Below are positions 1 through 12,983 of a stretch of DNA of 64,000 nucleotides, one piece after another. The notes under the pieces are model-generated. The model had not been told where the DNA came from, searched no databases, and saw nothing but the letters and a program-made list of their open reading frames with translations. Position numbers and translations under genes: made by a program. This stretch comes from Phoenix dactylifera (Eukaryota; Streptophyta; Magnoliopsida; Arecales; Arecaceae), in contig NC_052395.1 in assembly GCF_009389715.1 (NCBI RefSeq), positions 21,552,493 through 21,616,492 of the forward strand. Direction: 5' to 3'. Each line of letters starts with the position of its first letter. Within the stretch, counting starts at the first letter, position 1.

Positions 1-2523
1 AATGAAAAACAAACAGGCATGAGCTACACGGCTCAGTAAGTAATCCTACGTAATCCTATCGGATCAACTAATAGGCTAAACATGTTTATCAGGATTTCAG
101 AAGCTGACATGCATATTATCTAACAATTTATCATGGCATAATATGTATGCGAGGTAAACAGAGCAGTATTTCAAGTCACAAAATTTTCATAAAATATGCA
201 TATGAAACCGTGCCCCCGGCATGCCGTAGTTCATTCTCTAGGATGCTACTGCGAAGTCATTCTCGGCCACTGGCGGGGCCAGCTTAGTCATTCTCGGCCA
301 CTAGCAAGGCTAGCTTAGTCATTCTCGGCCACTAGTAAGGCCAGCTCAGTTGCATTCGATCAGTAGCATCTTTGAGTCCATTATAGTACCTCTTGGCTAG
401 ATAGGATTTCGCTATATTAACTTACATGCATGATTAAAATATCAGCATAATCATGGTGCATACATGGCCATAGTTTATGAGATCAGGCAAGTTACTTATC
501 CATCATAACATAGCATGCATGAATTATATATACTTAAAAAAATGCTTAGGAGGTGTTAGTAAACATGGCATGATTCATAACAGGATTAGAACAGGTTACT
601 TACAATAAGTTGTTATCAATTTCTTGAGTCCGGACGACGAGTCTTTGATTCCTAAAACCATATTATAAGACTCACATTATCCTCTATTTGTCATAAATTT
701 TAGTCCAATTGAAGTAAATTTGAGTCTACAAGGCCTAATTGGGCCTCTAATGGAAGGGTTGGGCCTGGTTTGTGGTTAGGTCCACTCTTTCCTAGCCAAT
801 TTGGCCTTCTGCCAATTTAATTGGGCCTGGTCTGGGCCTGATTTAGGGCTAATTGGGCCTGCTGGAGTCAACATGTTATGAACATGGTTCGGACCCAGCT
901 GAATTGAGTTTAATTGGGTTCAGGTTTAGCCCAATTTGCTTAATTTGGGTTCATTCAGGCTTGGTCAGGTTCAGACCCAACACTATTTAGGCTTAATTTG
1001 ACCCATTTAATTCGATTGGGCTTGGATCAACCCCTTTATTGGATTTACCCAAACCAATTCAGGCTATTTGGGCCTAACGGGTTTCGGACCCAAACTTGGA
1101 TCCGACCCGTTAGGCAGCCCATTAAGGGCTCTTCTCGGAGGTTCCAGAGGCTTCGGCCTCTTTCCGCCCGTGACTCTCTCTCTCCTCTGGTCTCTTCGTC
1201 TCCCTCGCTTTCCACTGAACCCCCCCCGCTCCGGCCGAAGCCCCTCCCCGGTCGCCTTCTCTTCCGGTTCCCTTCCGCCATCCGCCCCTTTTCTCTCCTT
1301 CCGCAGGCGACCGGGGAGATGCAGCGCCCCCCGATCCACCGGCCGAAGGGGTGCTCCTCCCTCGGGCAGCGGCGGCGGGAGGGCGGTCCCTTTTTCCCCT
1401 TCTCCGAAGTGATGCCGGAGAAGAGGGGGAAGGCCGGGAGGTGAGATCGAGGCCGGGCCTCCTCCGGGGGTCCTCACCGGCTCCGACCACGGCGAGGTAA
1501 GGCCGTGGTCCGAGGTAAGTACCCCCTTTTCATATTATGTTCCTTTTTTTTTGTTCTTCTTCATCTTCCGTTTACCCTCTTCTCCCTTTTTCCCCATTCT
1601 TTTTCTTTTTCTTTGTGGATGCCGCGCCACCACCTCTCGGCAGGTGGAGGGGTGGGGCTCGGCTGAGGCTGGCGGCCTTGAGGCCGCGTCTGTCGCCGGC
1701 ACGGCCAGACCCTGCGGCCCCTTGGCTGCCCCTCAGCCCTAGGGCGGCCGCGGCCAGGGTCGGTCACCCGCAGGCCGAGTCCGATTGGGCTCGGCCCGGG
1801 TGGATGTGGGCCTGAGCATGGCCGTCCTCGGGCCGGCCTGCGGCCGGTGGGTCCGGCCCGCAGCCCGTGGGTCCTCCTCCGATTTCCCCTGTCAATGTTG
1901 ATCCTCACTGTGCCGGTCTCCTCCTCTCTGTTTCGTTGATGAAACAGGGAGGAGAACACCCCACAGAGGGGTTTCTCCACCCCTTTCTTGCCTAGATCTA
2001 CCTACAAGGGTCTGTACCTTGTTGTGGCCGGTCGAAGCTGTGCAGAATCACTTCGGTACACTCCCTCCTTCCTCTCCTAAAGCTGCGGGGTCTCTTCTGC
2101 CTCCAGCTCCAGGGCTTAACTCTCTGGTACAGCAATTTCAGAGGGTTAGAGGCTTAGGAAGGTATATCAAAAAAACCAGAAGTTAGCAGGTTTTAGGGTT
2201 ATAAAAGCTTGGCTTAGGATTTGACCCTGAAGGAGAGGTGGCATCCTCTCCTTCCTCAATGTCCCGGGAGCCACCAGCTGCCCCTCCCCTTCAGGCCAGT
2301 TCAGAGCTCACCTGCTGAGGGGGAAAGGAGGTGGCGGGCTTCCGTTTTGCATGTCTGTGGGGGTCTCTCCGTTGGCCATCTGGTGGTCCTGTCCTTTCAG
2401 CCCTCAGGCGGGAGATGACAGTCATTCTTGGGCCAGTGTGGCCCGCTAACCCCTCCCTGGCCCAATACCCTCCAACTGGGCCCTATAGTATTGGGCCCGG
2501 TCTGTATTGGGCCCGGACATTAC
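1..2523. mobile_element. Long LTR of a retrotransposon, 5' end outside the window
   Basis: This segment ends in ATTACA at 2523, and kinase intron sequence resumes directly after it, matching intron 4 of the complete copy near 21085. Its first 350 bases resemble positions about 330 bp inside the LTR that starts at 6810: both hold a 'ctcagtaagtaa' stretch followed by a GGATCAA-type block. I infer a 2.5-2.9 kb LTR whose first few hundred bases lie left of the window. The middle (1100-1900) is GC-rich and gives several overlapping open frames on both strands with no recognisable domain; I treat these as chance. The segment from 720 to 1100 is rich in TTGGGCC/AATTGGG words. It sits inside intron 4 of the kinase relic that follows. 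Confidence 0.65.
256..348. repeat. 31-bp tandem repeat, three copies
   Basis: Three consecutive units start at 256, 287 and 318, each beginning GTCATTCTCGGCCACT. They lie inside the LTR. A related but unrepeated motif (GGCGGGGCCAGTGTTCGT) occurs in the LTR fragment near 5975, so the array is probably a local expansion of an LTR segment. Confidence 0.85.
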
Positions 2524-2592
2524 AAAAATAATCAATCTGAGGAATACTGATATTTCGTTTCTTTATTATTCGCACAAGTAAGGCTAAACTAA

Positions 2593-3468
<876 letters not shown>

Positions 3469-3600
3469 CTATTAGATCGAGAGTTTTTTTCCAACAAGAG
3501 CTTCCTCGGAAACCAAGTCATCAAAAAGCAAGACAAACTCAGCAAGTGTAAATGAATTATCGGTTACAATAGTTGAAGGTCGATGACTATTAGATCGAGG

Positions 3601-4164
3601 TGGTAAAATTTTTTCATACTAGAGACAAACTATGAAAAGTTCTCGTTCTTTCAGTGTCTATGCATTCCTTTGAACTATCTCAAGTCCTAATCACAAGTTA
3701 GTAGTCCATTAGTGTAAATTAGTTATACAAGGTGTTTTGTATAATATTTTGAAAATAATAAAAAAAAACTAAAAATTCAAATTGTTGTTCATCCAAAAGA
3801 AGACAACAAAGCAGATCCTCATTTAAATCTTAAAATAGTGACCATGAGGGAGAACTAAAATTTGTTGCTAGTTTGGATTCACTAGCTTAAAAATTGAAGC
3901 AGAATATCCTACAAATAGGGAAAATGACCATTTCCAAGATTCCTATGCGTAAATGACCAACATTTCTCGGATGATTGGTTCATGTATGAAATAAATGACG
4001 ATCAATTGGGGAAGAGCTCGGATGGAGACGGTTGACGATGAAAGGTAATTGGCCCATGGTAAGATGTAACATGGTACCAACTTTCTTTCTGGAGGAAAAA
4101 AGTAGTGACTTTGGGAACTTCAGCAAATTGCAATATCTTATTTCCATATGTTGACAGTTTATAT
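3601..4164. other. Shared 3' flank of A-type kinase units, no gene
   Basis: AT-rich non-coding sequence that aligns with the downstream flanks of the other units (22029-22604, 37903-38480, 52499-53079). It ends with the target-site copy GTTTATAT (4157-4164) of the next element. No coding region was seen. Confidence 0.7.
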
Positions 4165-4865
4165 TAGGCGTGTAAATAGGTCAGGTCGGACTGGGTCATG
4201 AGTGACCCCGACCCAACTCGGTTCCATGTTCATGTCCTAATTTTAGGCCCAGACCCAACCCAATAGAAGATTGGGTCGGGTCGGGTCCATAGCTACAAGT
4301 TTTGACCCAATGGGTCATTCGGATACGGTCGAGTCCATATATAACCTAGTCCCAACCTAGTCGGATCAATTCCGGACCCATTCAACTTTTCTTTTTTGTC
4401 TGATCCCTACTCCTCTACTCCCCTTTCGATATCGGGCCCCTTCCGACCCCCGCCGCCCTCCTCCTCGATCCCGCCACCGCCACCTGCTTCCGACTCCCCC
4501 TCTCCCCCTCTCCTCCACCGTGGCTTCTCCCCCGCCAGCCTCCTCTTCTTGCTCTCCGACAACCCCGACGCCAAGTCCCTCCTTCTCAACCCCCTCCCAG
4601 TGCTCTCCTCCCCGCTCCACCTAGCATCGAGAGTAATGAAAACAGACTCCAAGATGCTGAAATGCCAAAGGCGCTCGTCAGCAGCATCGGCAGCCCAGAG
4701 GAGACCCCCGAGCAGGAACGCTAGATCGGGAGGCAGGGAGAACCTCGGCCTCGATTAGAGAGACCCTCGTCATGGTGTTGCCCATGATGATGAAGACACC
4801 ATAGAGCCTAACGTGCGCCGATCAGATGCCTCCTCCTCATCGTCTTCATCATTAGCTCGAATAAC
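4165..4865. mobile_element. Non-autonomous hAT-like element, right end deleted
   Basis: It starts TAGGCGTGTAAATAGGTC after the 8-bp sequence GTTTATAT, the same insertion site as the full copies at 38481 and 53080. A C-rich interior (4390-4760) includes a 120-residue open frame rich in Pro and Ser on +, matched by similar sequence in the other copies. The element breaks off near 4865, where it is fused to a B-type kinase exon, so the inverted right end and second target copy are gone. The open frame may be a captured host fragment; I do not recognise it. Confidence 0.7.
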
Positions 4866-4871
4866 ATCATT

Positions 4872-5307
4872 AGCAATATTCTTCTTGATAAATAGATGAA
4901 TCCCAAAAATCTCAGACTTTGGTATGGTAAGAATTTTTGGAGGAGATGAGACAGAAGTAACAAGAAGAGTAGTTGGCACATAGTAAGTTTGATTTACAAA
5001 AATGTCTGAGACCCATTATGTTTTCACTATAAATGCCCATGGTTAATTTTAATTATTTTGTTGGTGAAATCTAGTGGATACATGTCACCTGAGTATGCAA
5101 TGGATGACGTTTTCACGGTGAAATCCTATGTGTTCAGCTTCGGTGTTTTAGTTTTGGAGATCATTAGAGGAAAGAAAAATAGAGGAGTTTATGTCCACTC
5201 TTCTCACCAAAATCTTCTTGGACATGTAAGTGTGGATCAAATTATTTCATTTGTGGGAACCTCTTCCTCAAATTTTGACATTGAATGGAATTTTGTTAGG
5301 CCTGGAG
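4872..5307 (+). pseudogene. B-type receptor kinase relic (part of exon 5, exon 6)
   Basis: Exon 5 remains from the SNILLDK motif to its donor near 4983 and carries at least three lesions relative to the 11807 copy: an in-frame TAG at 4893-4895, an extra A in the NPKIS codons, and small losses before the VVGT end. Exon 6 (5075-5225, 151 bp) is open and encodes [17 protein letters not shown] and [19 protein letters not shown], which places it in lineage B. Only the first 8 bases of exon 7 (5300-5307) remain before an LTR begins at 5308. Left of 4872 it is fused to a truncated hAT-like element. Confidence 0.88.
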
Positions 5308-5991
5308 TGCCACAACCCAGATTCGGAGCATGATTTGTCGCATCCTAGATCTGGAGCATGAATGGCCGTGCTACCGTAGGGTATTGTCCACAATAACACG
5401 AAGCCCATAATAACAAATCATAGAAAAATAGTATTTGTCCAACTTTCATTGCAAACTAAATAGAAGGAAGTATAGAGCATCTAAAAACCAACATCAATGC
5501 CAAATCCATCATTAGCTATACACTATTATAACTCTTCTACAAATTGCCAAGCTTGCTAGTGCGAATTCTACGCCTGGCCCAATCTTTGCCCCTACTGATC
5601 TTTTTTTTCGGGGAGAAAAATAAAAACAGAGGTATATGAGAAATAGCTCAGTAAGTAAATCTTTCACTACTTTATCGGATCAAGCATAAGATTTTTCATG
5701 TCAATGCATCATTTAAGAAAACTAACAGATATTCCAAAATAAGTATTTCATAATACGGTATAATAAAACAAGTCATAAAACTAATTATGCATGTATAAAT
5801 AATTCATATTTTATTTTTAAAATAAATAAATAAATCATTCTTCTATCATTTAGCCATATTATAGTTCAAAATATTGCTCACAGATATTTGTACTATGGTC
5901 ACTTTATACCTATGATAGAGCCAGTGTTCGTAATCGATATAGATTCATGTTTGTATGCCAACTTTATATCCGTTGGCGGGGCCAGTGTTCG
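5308..5991. mobile_element. LTR fragment inserted in a kinase exon 7
   Basis: It begins TGCCACAACCCAG inside exon 7 and follows the order of the LTR that starts at 6810: a 'cacaata(g/a)cacgaagccc' block, then the 'ctcagtaagtaa' block near 5650, then a GGCGGGGCCAGTGTTCGT motif. It stops where a different LTR-like sequence starts at 5992. No coding potential was seen. Confidence 0.6.
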
Positions 5992-6380
5992 TGTTAGAAG
6001 TATGTCCTAGAAGCCAATATGGCTGACACATATTTGTAATCTGGAGTACAAATTTGCAATTTGACTCTTATCAATAAATAAGATTGGGCAATTTGTTTTT
6101 TATTCATGTTTGTATATGTCCATGAATCGTCCAAAAAATTAATAAATGATGATACATATTCTCAAGGAGTTGAGAATTTGAGGCATATGTCATTAGGTAT
6201 TAATTTCTAAATGCTCATGATCGATGGATCCATCACGAGGGACGGTGATTGATCCAATGAGATTAGTGCACAGATTACTTAGTCAGATGGATGAGTCTCG
6301 AGTCCACAGTGTAGAAACACTGGAGTGATTATGCAAGTACTTGTTAGAGAACAAGGTACTGAGCGTGACCAAAGAAAGTA
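5992..6380. mobile_element. Copia-type LTR-like fragment (uncertain)
   Basis: Starts TGTTAGAAGTATGTCCTAG, which resembles the beginnings of plant Copia LTRs, and is nested in the LTR fragment to its left. The right border is unclear. No open frame. Confidence 0.35.
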
Positions 6381-6809
6381 GTCAAATGGCAACCAAGAAA
6401 GGCAAGTAACGAGCAATCCTAGGGGAAAGAACCTTGGCGATAATTTTACAAAGACTATTCGGTAAACAATAAGATCCTTGAGAGTGAGAACACATTTTAG
6501 AAATGACCTGATAGACTTACTGTCAGCAAGTGACCTTCCAGATATACTTAATGGTTAGCATATGCTTAGCTATATCTTTCGATTTTTCAATGAGGAACTT
6601 GTATCTTTCAACAGCCAACACAGGATTTCATCTACTATTGCCTTTGTGCTAGCTAAGTGCAAATCTGTAACTCCATTTTCTGTTTGAAGCATGAGGCACA
6701 TTTTAGTAAAGATTTTCTTTTTGTGTGCTCCAATTTTCATACTTCTCTACTTAGCAGTTAGAGATTTTTAGTTTGGTTCTTGGATAGTGCATTACCAAAA
6801 ATCTGAATC
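6380..6809 (-). pseudogene. LINE reverse-transcriptase fragment (weak)
   Basis: On the minus strand around 6405-6460 a short frame reads like the LINE reverse-transcriptase motif usually written YKIIAKIL.NRL, here KIIAKVLSPRIAR. The rest is too decayed to read. The call rests on this one motif. Confidence 0.35.
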
Positions 6810-7640
6810 TGTCACGCCCCGAATCCGGATATGATTTTTCGCACCCCAGATCCGATTTATGACACGGCCGTGCTATTGTAGGTTGCTGCCCACAATAGCA
6901 CGAAGCCCATGATAACAGTTTTATTTCATGAAATAAGACCCAATCTGATCAAATTTATTTACTAATCATAAAAAAGCAAGTACAGAGCATCTAAATCAAA
7001 TACTTGAGTTTGCAATATTACAACCTAAACTTATTAACATAGATATTTCTAAGAGTCCCTGTAACTATGCTTCAACTCCAATTTTCATTTACTCTTTTCC
7101 GCTCCTAATCGCCTTAATTATCTGAAATAAATAAAAGAAAACAACAGGAGGGGTATGAGCTTGCTACTCAGTAAGTAACCATGTACTATCTTATTAGATC
7201 AAGCATAATTTTTCTCATGCCAATGCATCATTTGAAGAACTTAACAGAAAATAAAGCATTTCACAGATAAATTATTCAAAACAAGTTATAAAGCAAAATA
7301 TGCTCCAACCATGCAAGTTCATAAACATGATAATGCAAGTCATATAAAAATGCTGCCATTCATCCATACTTTATAAATCTTACTCTCAGACGGATGTGCT
7401 GCTATGGTCACTATAATCCCATGACAGGGTTGGTATTCGTTGTCGACGAGTTTTATAACTTATTCTTATTCGTTACCAACTTTAACCTGTTGGCAGAGGG
7501 CCATATTCGTTGGATGCTAGCTCCAGGGGGGTCGACTGACCTCTATTTTTAGAGGTGGGCATAGCTATATGAGAGTTCATAAATTATTATTCTTTTTCAT
7601 AAATCATACTTCCATACATAGGTTGAAAAATGACAAATGG

Positions 7641-7850
7641 CATCGTAATGTATAAAATTCATGATCATGCCATAAATCTCATTTTCATGCAATTTATCAT
7701 AACCATAATTCATCGTAATGTATAAAATTCATGATCATGCCACAAATCTTATTTTCATGCAATTTATCATAACCATAATTCATCGTAATATTAAAATTCA
7801 TGATCATGCCATAAATCTCATTTTCATGCAATTTATCATAACCATAATTT
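7641..7850. repeat. 70-bp tandem repeat, three copies
   Basis: Units start at 7641, 7711 and 7781, each beginning CATCGTAAT and containing ATTCATGATCATGCCA and TTTCATGCAATTTATCAT. The third has a small deletion. The array lies inside the LTR. Confidence 0.88.
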
Positions 7851-8195
7851 ATACTCAAATATTCATGAAGGATGCAATTTAATCAGACTCATGAATCACA
7901 TGCAATCATATGCTTGATCATACTTTTAAGAAAATACATCATAACAAATATATTTTTCATTATTTTATTCTTACAATTAAATAGTAATTTTTTTAAAAAA
8001 TTAATAACATCAGTGCCAGGGTTACTTACCTCAATTTGCCCACACAACCCTAATCTCGTCTGTCAAATTCTCTATACCTATCAAACAGTTCCAGATGCAT
8101 TATTAAATTAAAACTCTAACATGGACCTGAATAAATCTCAAGTCCCAACCGGATAATTTGGACTAAAACCCTACGTATTCACTATTTATTTACGT

Positions 8196-8410
8196 TTTTT
8201 TTTCTTTTCTTTTTCTTTCCTTTCCTTTTCTTTTCCTTCTTTTCTTTTTCCTTCTTCTCTTTTTCTTTTCCTTCTCTTCTTTTTTTTTTTTTCTTTTCTT
8301 CTTCTTTTTTTTTTCCTCCTTCCCGAAACTTCTTCTCCTTCTTTCTTCTTTCTTTTTCTTCTCCTCCTCTTCTCTTTTTCCCGACTTCTTCTCCTCCCCC
8401 CTTTCTTGTT
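8196..8410. repeat. Pyrimidine-rich (CT/TTC) low-complexity tract
   Basis: About 200 bases almost entirely of C and T, within the LTR. It creates long artificial Lys/Glu/Arg frames on the minus strand. Confidence 0.85.
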
Positions 8411-9217
8411 CTTTCTTCGCTCGTGAAGGGAAGAGGGCGAGCTCGTCGGAATGCTCGGGGAGGAACGGGCAGCGGCCAGCGGCGCCCCCAGCGGGCCAAC
8501 GGCACCTGCAGTGCCTGCGGCGCTCGTGGCCGCAGCCGCTCCTGGGGCCGCGCTTGCGGCCCGTGGCCATGGCATGCGGCCGGCGCCTGCAGCAGCACGG
8601 CCGTGCCTGCGGCCGGCGCCCACGGTGAGTCCCCCCCCTTCCCTTTCTTCTCTCTTTCTTTCTTTCTTTCTTTCTTCTTCTATTTGATCTATCCTCCCGA
8701 GTGGATCGAGAGGAGGAAAGGCAGTAAAGAAAAGGAGGAATGGATGGATCTTACCTTACCAATGAGAGCAGGGGCGCGGGTGGTGAAGTCCGACGAGGAG
8801 AGGCGCTGGTGGAGGATACCGAAGGTAGAACCCAGCATGAGTGAGGACGGTGGCGAACATCAGGCTGCCGGAGTGCCTAGATCTGGCAACATCCTGGTCC
8901 GAGGAAAAGGAGAAAATAGGGAGGAGGGGGGTCTCGGATCGGGTGAGCTATCGGGGGCTTTTATATCCCTCTCCGGGGAAGAAAGAAAATGGCTGTGGCT
9001 CGTTCACCGCCGTGATGCTCGCGGTGGTTGAGCAGAATCAGAGGCCATTCAAGAGGCCACGATATTTCCGCTCCAGTCTCGCCCCCGTTACCCCGAGGAA
9101 GAAGACCAGAGGATCGCATCGCGATCCCTTGTCTAGTTCTCTTCTTCAACCATGGGCTGAAACCGGTTGGGTCCGCCGGCTTCGGCCCGATTGGCCCATT
9201 TTGGGCCGGTTATTACA

Positions 9218-10898
9218 TTCTCTCCTCCTTAATAAAAATTTCGTCCTCGAAATTTACAAAATCTAGTCTTTTCAAATTTAGCGATGTTCAGCCCATTGAG
9301 TAACATAAATCTATGATCTCATTCTCTTTGATCAAAATCAGTGAGATATATGACTCTTGGTTAAGTGTCAAAAATTTTATACATATGAGTAAGATTAGCA
9401 CTAGATAAGTGACTAACTAAAATCTAAGATTGCAATCATTATCTTGATGCAAGTTTATACTAGGTCAGATTGGGATCATTTCACAACAAGATTGATAAAA
9501 TTAATTGTATTTGAGATAGATCTCGGAATAAAATAGATTTCATGCACTTATTATGGTAGAGTACTAACCCCACAAAAAATACCGACCGGCCTTAATCAGA
9601 GTCAAATCATTAAATGGTTAGTAATGTGATTCACAAAATGAACATGTAATAATGATCATTAGACAGCAATGGATATCATGATTATCCTGAGAATCAACAA
9701 CATTCTTCTCCACTAGAAAACTAACTTAAGTTTTCCGAAAATTCTACTTATCAATACAACTTCATTATTAGATCTTATCAAAAGAATAAGGTACGATACT
9801 TTCAGATTTGATTCTTTTGGTAGGTGATTTAAATCAAACTTTTCTTTCCTAATCGAAAATCAACGTCTTAATTCTGAATAAAAACATCAAGTTTCTTTGT
9901 CAAAATATCAATTTCTCTCGATTAACCGATCTATCACAAGATTAGGTCATAAACAACTCTAATCCACCCTTGTTAGATATTCATTAAAGTCGATTGACAA
10001 CCTCAATTTCTTTTAATCAGATAGAAGGTTGATATTATTTGAAAAAAAAAAAATTCAAGCTTCAGATTTAGGAGAAAGGAGGTCTATACCAACATATTCC
10101 AGATCCAAGATCAAAATCGATGATCCATTAATTCTAGACAAAAGATGCTAAGAATTTTTTAGCACGACATAAAATTGGAGAACCCAAGATAGCACAGCGA
10201 CATCCAAAAAATCAAAACATTTTCCTTTTATTTATCCAGAAAGTCCTACTACATAAAAAAAAATAGATCAAATCTTTTATTATTAAAACTTTCCGAATCA
10301 AAGGGATAATACTTCCGACCAACTTAGATAAATAATTCAGACCACTATGTTTTTGCTGCGCACTCTGATTCAAAACATCAAAATCCTTTGGATTCACTAA
10401 TAACTTTTGATCAAAATACTACTTGTCTATGAATATTTAATACCTCATTTCTCTGCCTTTTGCATATCATTTTGATGAACTTGTTTCTCTTCTTTGATTT
10501 CTTCCTTGTTCGTAGTAGAAACCTTCTTTTTTTTTTTGGTCAAAACATCAACTAATATTTATTTGATTGATTTATTGCAGGATCATAAACTACTGCACTT
10601 TATCCATAGTAGAACATTTGAGCCTCAAATATTTTTCAAGATTGATAATTATTCTCAAAATTTACTAAATGACTTTCAATCAAAATACCAATTTTGCATT
10701 GTAATTTGAAAAGATCTAATATTTCATATTCCAAGTAAACAAAGGAAAAACTCTTAAGTTTCATCCTCAAATATATTTTCTTTCTATATAACAGTTTCAT
10801 GCATAATTGTCATTCATATTTCATCCTCGAAGAATATAAAATTTTTTTTTGTCCAAGTCTTAAACAACTTATGAATGAACCCAATCTCTGATACCAAA
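9218..10898 (-). mobile_element. Internal region of the non-autonomous LTR retrotransposon
   Basis: On the minus strand this runs from a primer-binding site at 10896-10886 (TGGTATCAGAG, matching the 3' end of plant initiator Met-tRNA as in many plant LTR elements) to the polypurine tract at 9230-9218. It is AT-rich, 1.7 kb long, and no gag or pol motif is visible, so it would depend on a helper element. It contains the TTTCGTCCTCGAAATTT word that often follows this kind of tract in plant elements. Confidence 0.6.
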
Positions 10899-11190
10899 TA
10901 TCACGCCCCCGCCTGCGCGGAGCATGTGAGGCACCCAGTGCCCACGTGGGGGCTACATGAGGGGGGAACACGGGGCTCCCCTGCCAGATATTGTCCGGTT
11001 TCGGGGCTTCACGCAAGCATCCTTCACCCCTCCCCGATTTTGTTTTTCACCCAAAACGCGTCTGCAGGATTAGGAGACACCCACCTCATATGCCCAGGCT
11101 CTGGAACGAGTCTTTCCGATGTGAGACTATTGGGCTTCACAATCTTTCCACCATCGGACAAGAGCTCTCCTCGGCTCTGATAGAATCTAG
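10899..11190 (-). mobile_element. LTR-like sequence next to the primer-binding site
   Basis: This occupies the place of the 5' LTR (minus strand). After TATCACGCCCCC it no longer matches the 6810 LTR. It contains AGATATTGTCCGGTTT, CGCGTCTGCA and a GATGTGAGACTATTGGG block, all of which look like a different plant LTR family. A second reversed primer-site-like word, CGGCTCTGATA, lies near 11174. The right border is uncertain. Confidence 0.45.
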
Positions 11191-11806
11191 ATAATTATGA
11201 ATAGATTTCCCTTGTTCTTAACAAAAGAATCAGTTGTTCTGAAGCCAACGTTGGTAGATCATGTAACGACACCGGTCCCTAGCCAAAGCCTTCCTAATGT
11301 ACACTCGGTATGGGACTAAACATATGCCTATACATGTCCTCACGTACTCCTCACATTTGATTAAGTGTTGGTGTTCTTGTCAGTAAAAGGGTCTAAACAC
11401 AAAAGCATGACTGGGTCATAACTATCCTAGAACGACCGGTGATGCAATGTCCATTAGCCATGTATGCCATGAGTGCGGTTGACTTCAATACAATTTATGA
11501 TGACTCAAGATTTCATCCAGAAAAACTATCCAGGAGATTATTATTTGAGGTCCTTTATCTTGTATTAATATCCAAAACCTCCCCAGCACACTCCTAATAT
11601 GGGACCAAACACACATCTATGTGGATCCACTAAGTTCAAATATCAGCAATAAAGGTTGTAAACTAATTCAAAAGATATATTTGATTATGGATTTGATCCT
11701 GATCCCATACAATAGGGAAGGGATCTATATGATCATGAGTTTACTAATGTTTACTTCATAAAGATTTTGCTAATGTTTTTGGTATGTTGATTGTGTTATT
11801 TACTAG
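11191..11806. other. Intron remnant with short LTR-like pieces, no exon found
   Basis: No exon 1-3 of the kinase that follows is visible here. The words TGGGACTAAACATATGCC and TGGGACCAAACACACATC, with CCCAGCACACTCC, resemble TRIM-type LTRs such as the one at 14309. The last roughly 150 bases run into the exon 4 acceptor TTTACTAG at 11806 and should be the end of intron 3. Confidence 0.5.
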
Positions 11807-12983
11807 GGTGAACTTGGAGATGGACAGGAAATTGCAGTGAAAAGACTAGCTAAAACTTCAGTACAAGGCCTCGATGAATTCAAAAACGAGGTTGTGCTAA
11901 TTGCCAAACTTCAACACAGGAATCTTGTGCGGCTGGTGGGTTGCTGCATTCGAGGAGAGGAAAGAATGTTGATATATGAGTATATGGTCAACAAAAGTTT
12001 GGATTTCTTCTTATTTGGTTTGTTTTTCTTTCCCATTTCCCTTCCTTTCATTAAATTATCACTATCATTAAATCAAGAAAAAAATCTAAGATCAGTGTAT
12101 ATCTTTGTATGCTTACCAGATAGAGAAAAAAGTGCATTATTGAATTGGCAAACCAGATATCATATCATTGAAGGGATTGCCCGAGGACTTGTTTATCTTC
12201 ACCAAGGCTCCAGATTTAGAATTATTCATAGAGATCTTAAAGCTAGCAATATTCTTCTCGATAAAGAGATGAATCCCAAAATCTCAGACTTCGGTATGGC
12301 GAGAATTTTTGGAGGAGATGAGACTGAAGTCAACACCAGACGAGTAGTTGGCACATAGTAAGCTTGATTAACAAAAATGTTTGCGACTCATTATGTTTTC
12401 ACTATAAATGCTCATGGTTAATTTCAATTATTTTGTTGGTGAAATTTAGAGGATACATGTCACCTGAGTATGCAATGGATGGCATTTTCTCGGTGAAATC
12501 TGATGTGTTCAGCTTCGGTGTTTTAGTTCTGGAGATCATTAGTGGAAAGAAAAATAGAGGAGTTTACGTCCACTCTTCACACCTAAATCTTCTTGGACAG
12601 GTAAGTGGGGATCAAATTATTTCATTTGTGGGAACCTCTTACTCAAATTCTGACATTCAATGGAATTTTGTTAGGCCTGGAGTTTATGGAACGGGGAGAA
12701 GAGCTTGCAGCTAGTTGATGAATCACTGGGATGCAACTTTTCTGCAAAAGAGGTAATAAAATGTATAAAGGTGGGTCTTCTATGTGTGCAAGAACACCCG
12801 GAGGATCGACCATTAATGTCATCCGTAGTGTTGATGTTGGGCAGTGATAGCGCGGCATTACCAAATCCTAAACAACCGGGATTTGTTACGAGAAGACTTC
12901 CTTTTGAAGTAGAGTCATCTTCAAGCAAGGAAGATTCATGTACAGTGAATGATATGTCCGTTACAATGTTACAAGGCAGATAG
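11807..12983 (+). pseudogene. B-type G-lectin receptor kinase, 5'-truncated (exons 4-7)
   Basis: Exons are 11807-12017 (211 bp, ATP lysine in [12 protein letters not shown] and helix-C glutamate in NEV), 12120-12357 (238 bp, [20 protein letters not shown]), 12450-12600 (151 bp, [17 protein letters not shown]) and 12675-12983 (309 bp, stop TAG). Lengths and phases equal those of the complete copies. The receptor part, membrane span and glycine loop (exons 1-3) are missing and LTR elements occupy the upstream region. The codon formed across the exon 5/6 junction is TA+A, a stop, where all other copies give TAT (Tyr). The coding frames are otherwise clean, so inactivation looks recent. It differs from lineage A in [12 protein letters not shown] and its 3' end. 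Confidence 0.88.

Larger units (their letters stand above)
6810..9217 (-). mobile_element. 3' LTR (about 2.4 kb) of a non-autonomous LTR retrotransposon
   Basis: Read on +, it starts TGTCACGCCCCGAATCC and ends TTATTACA, so it has TG...CA ends. It is followed directly by TTCTCTCCTCCTT, which is a polypurine tract on the minus strand, so the element runs on the minus strand and this is its 3' LTR. Inside are a 70-bp triple repeat, a pyrimidine-rich tract (8196-8410) and a GC-rich segment (8420-9010). The long Lys/Arg frames on the minus strand at 8180-8620 are products of that tract and are not genes. Confidence 0.65.

Noticed and set aside
256-348. Short direct repeats resembling a CRISPR array
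   Set aside because: Units are contiguous without unique spacers, in a plant LTR.
998-1477. Overlapping 114-148 codon frames on both strands
   Set aside because: GC-rich LTR interior with no domain and no supporting context.
8182-8623. Lys/Arg/Glu-rich minus-strand frames
   Set aside because: They are produced by a pyrimidine tract that is open in all three frames.
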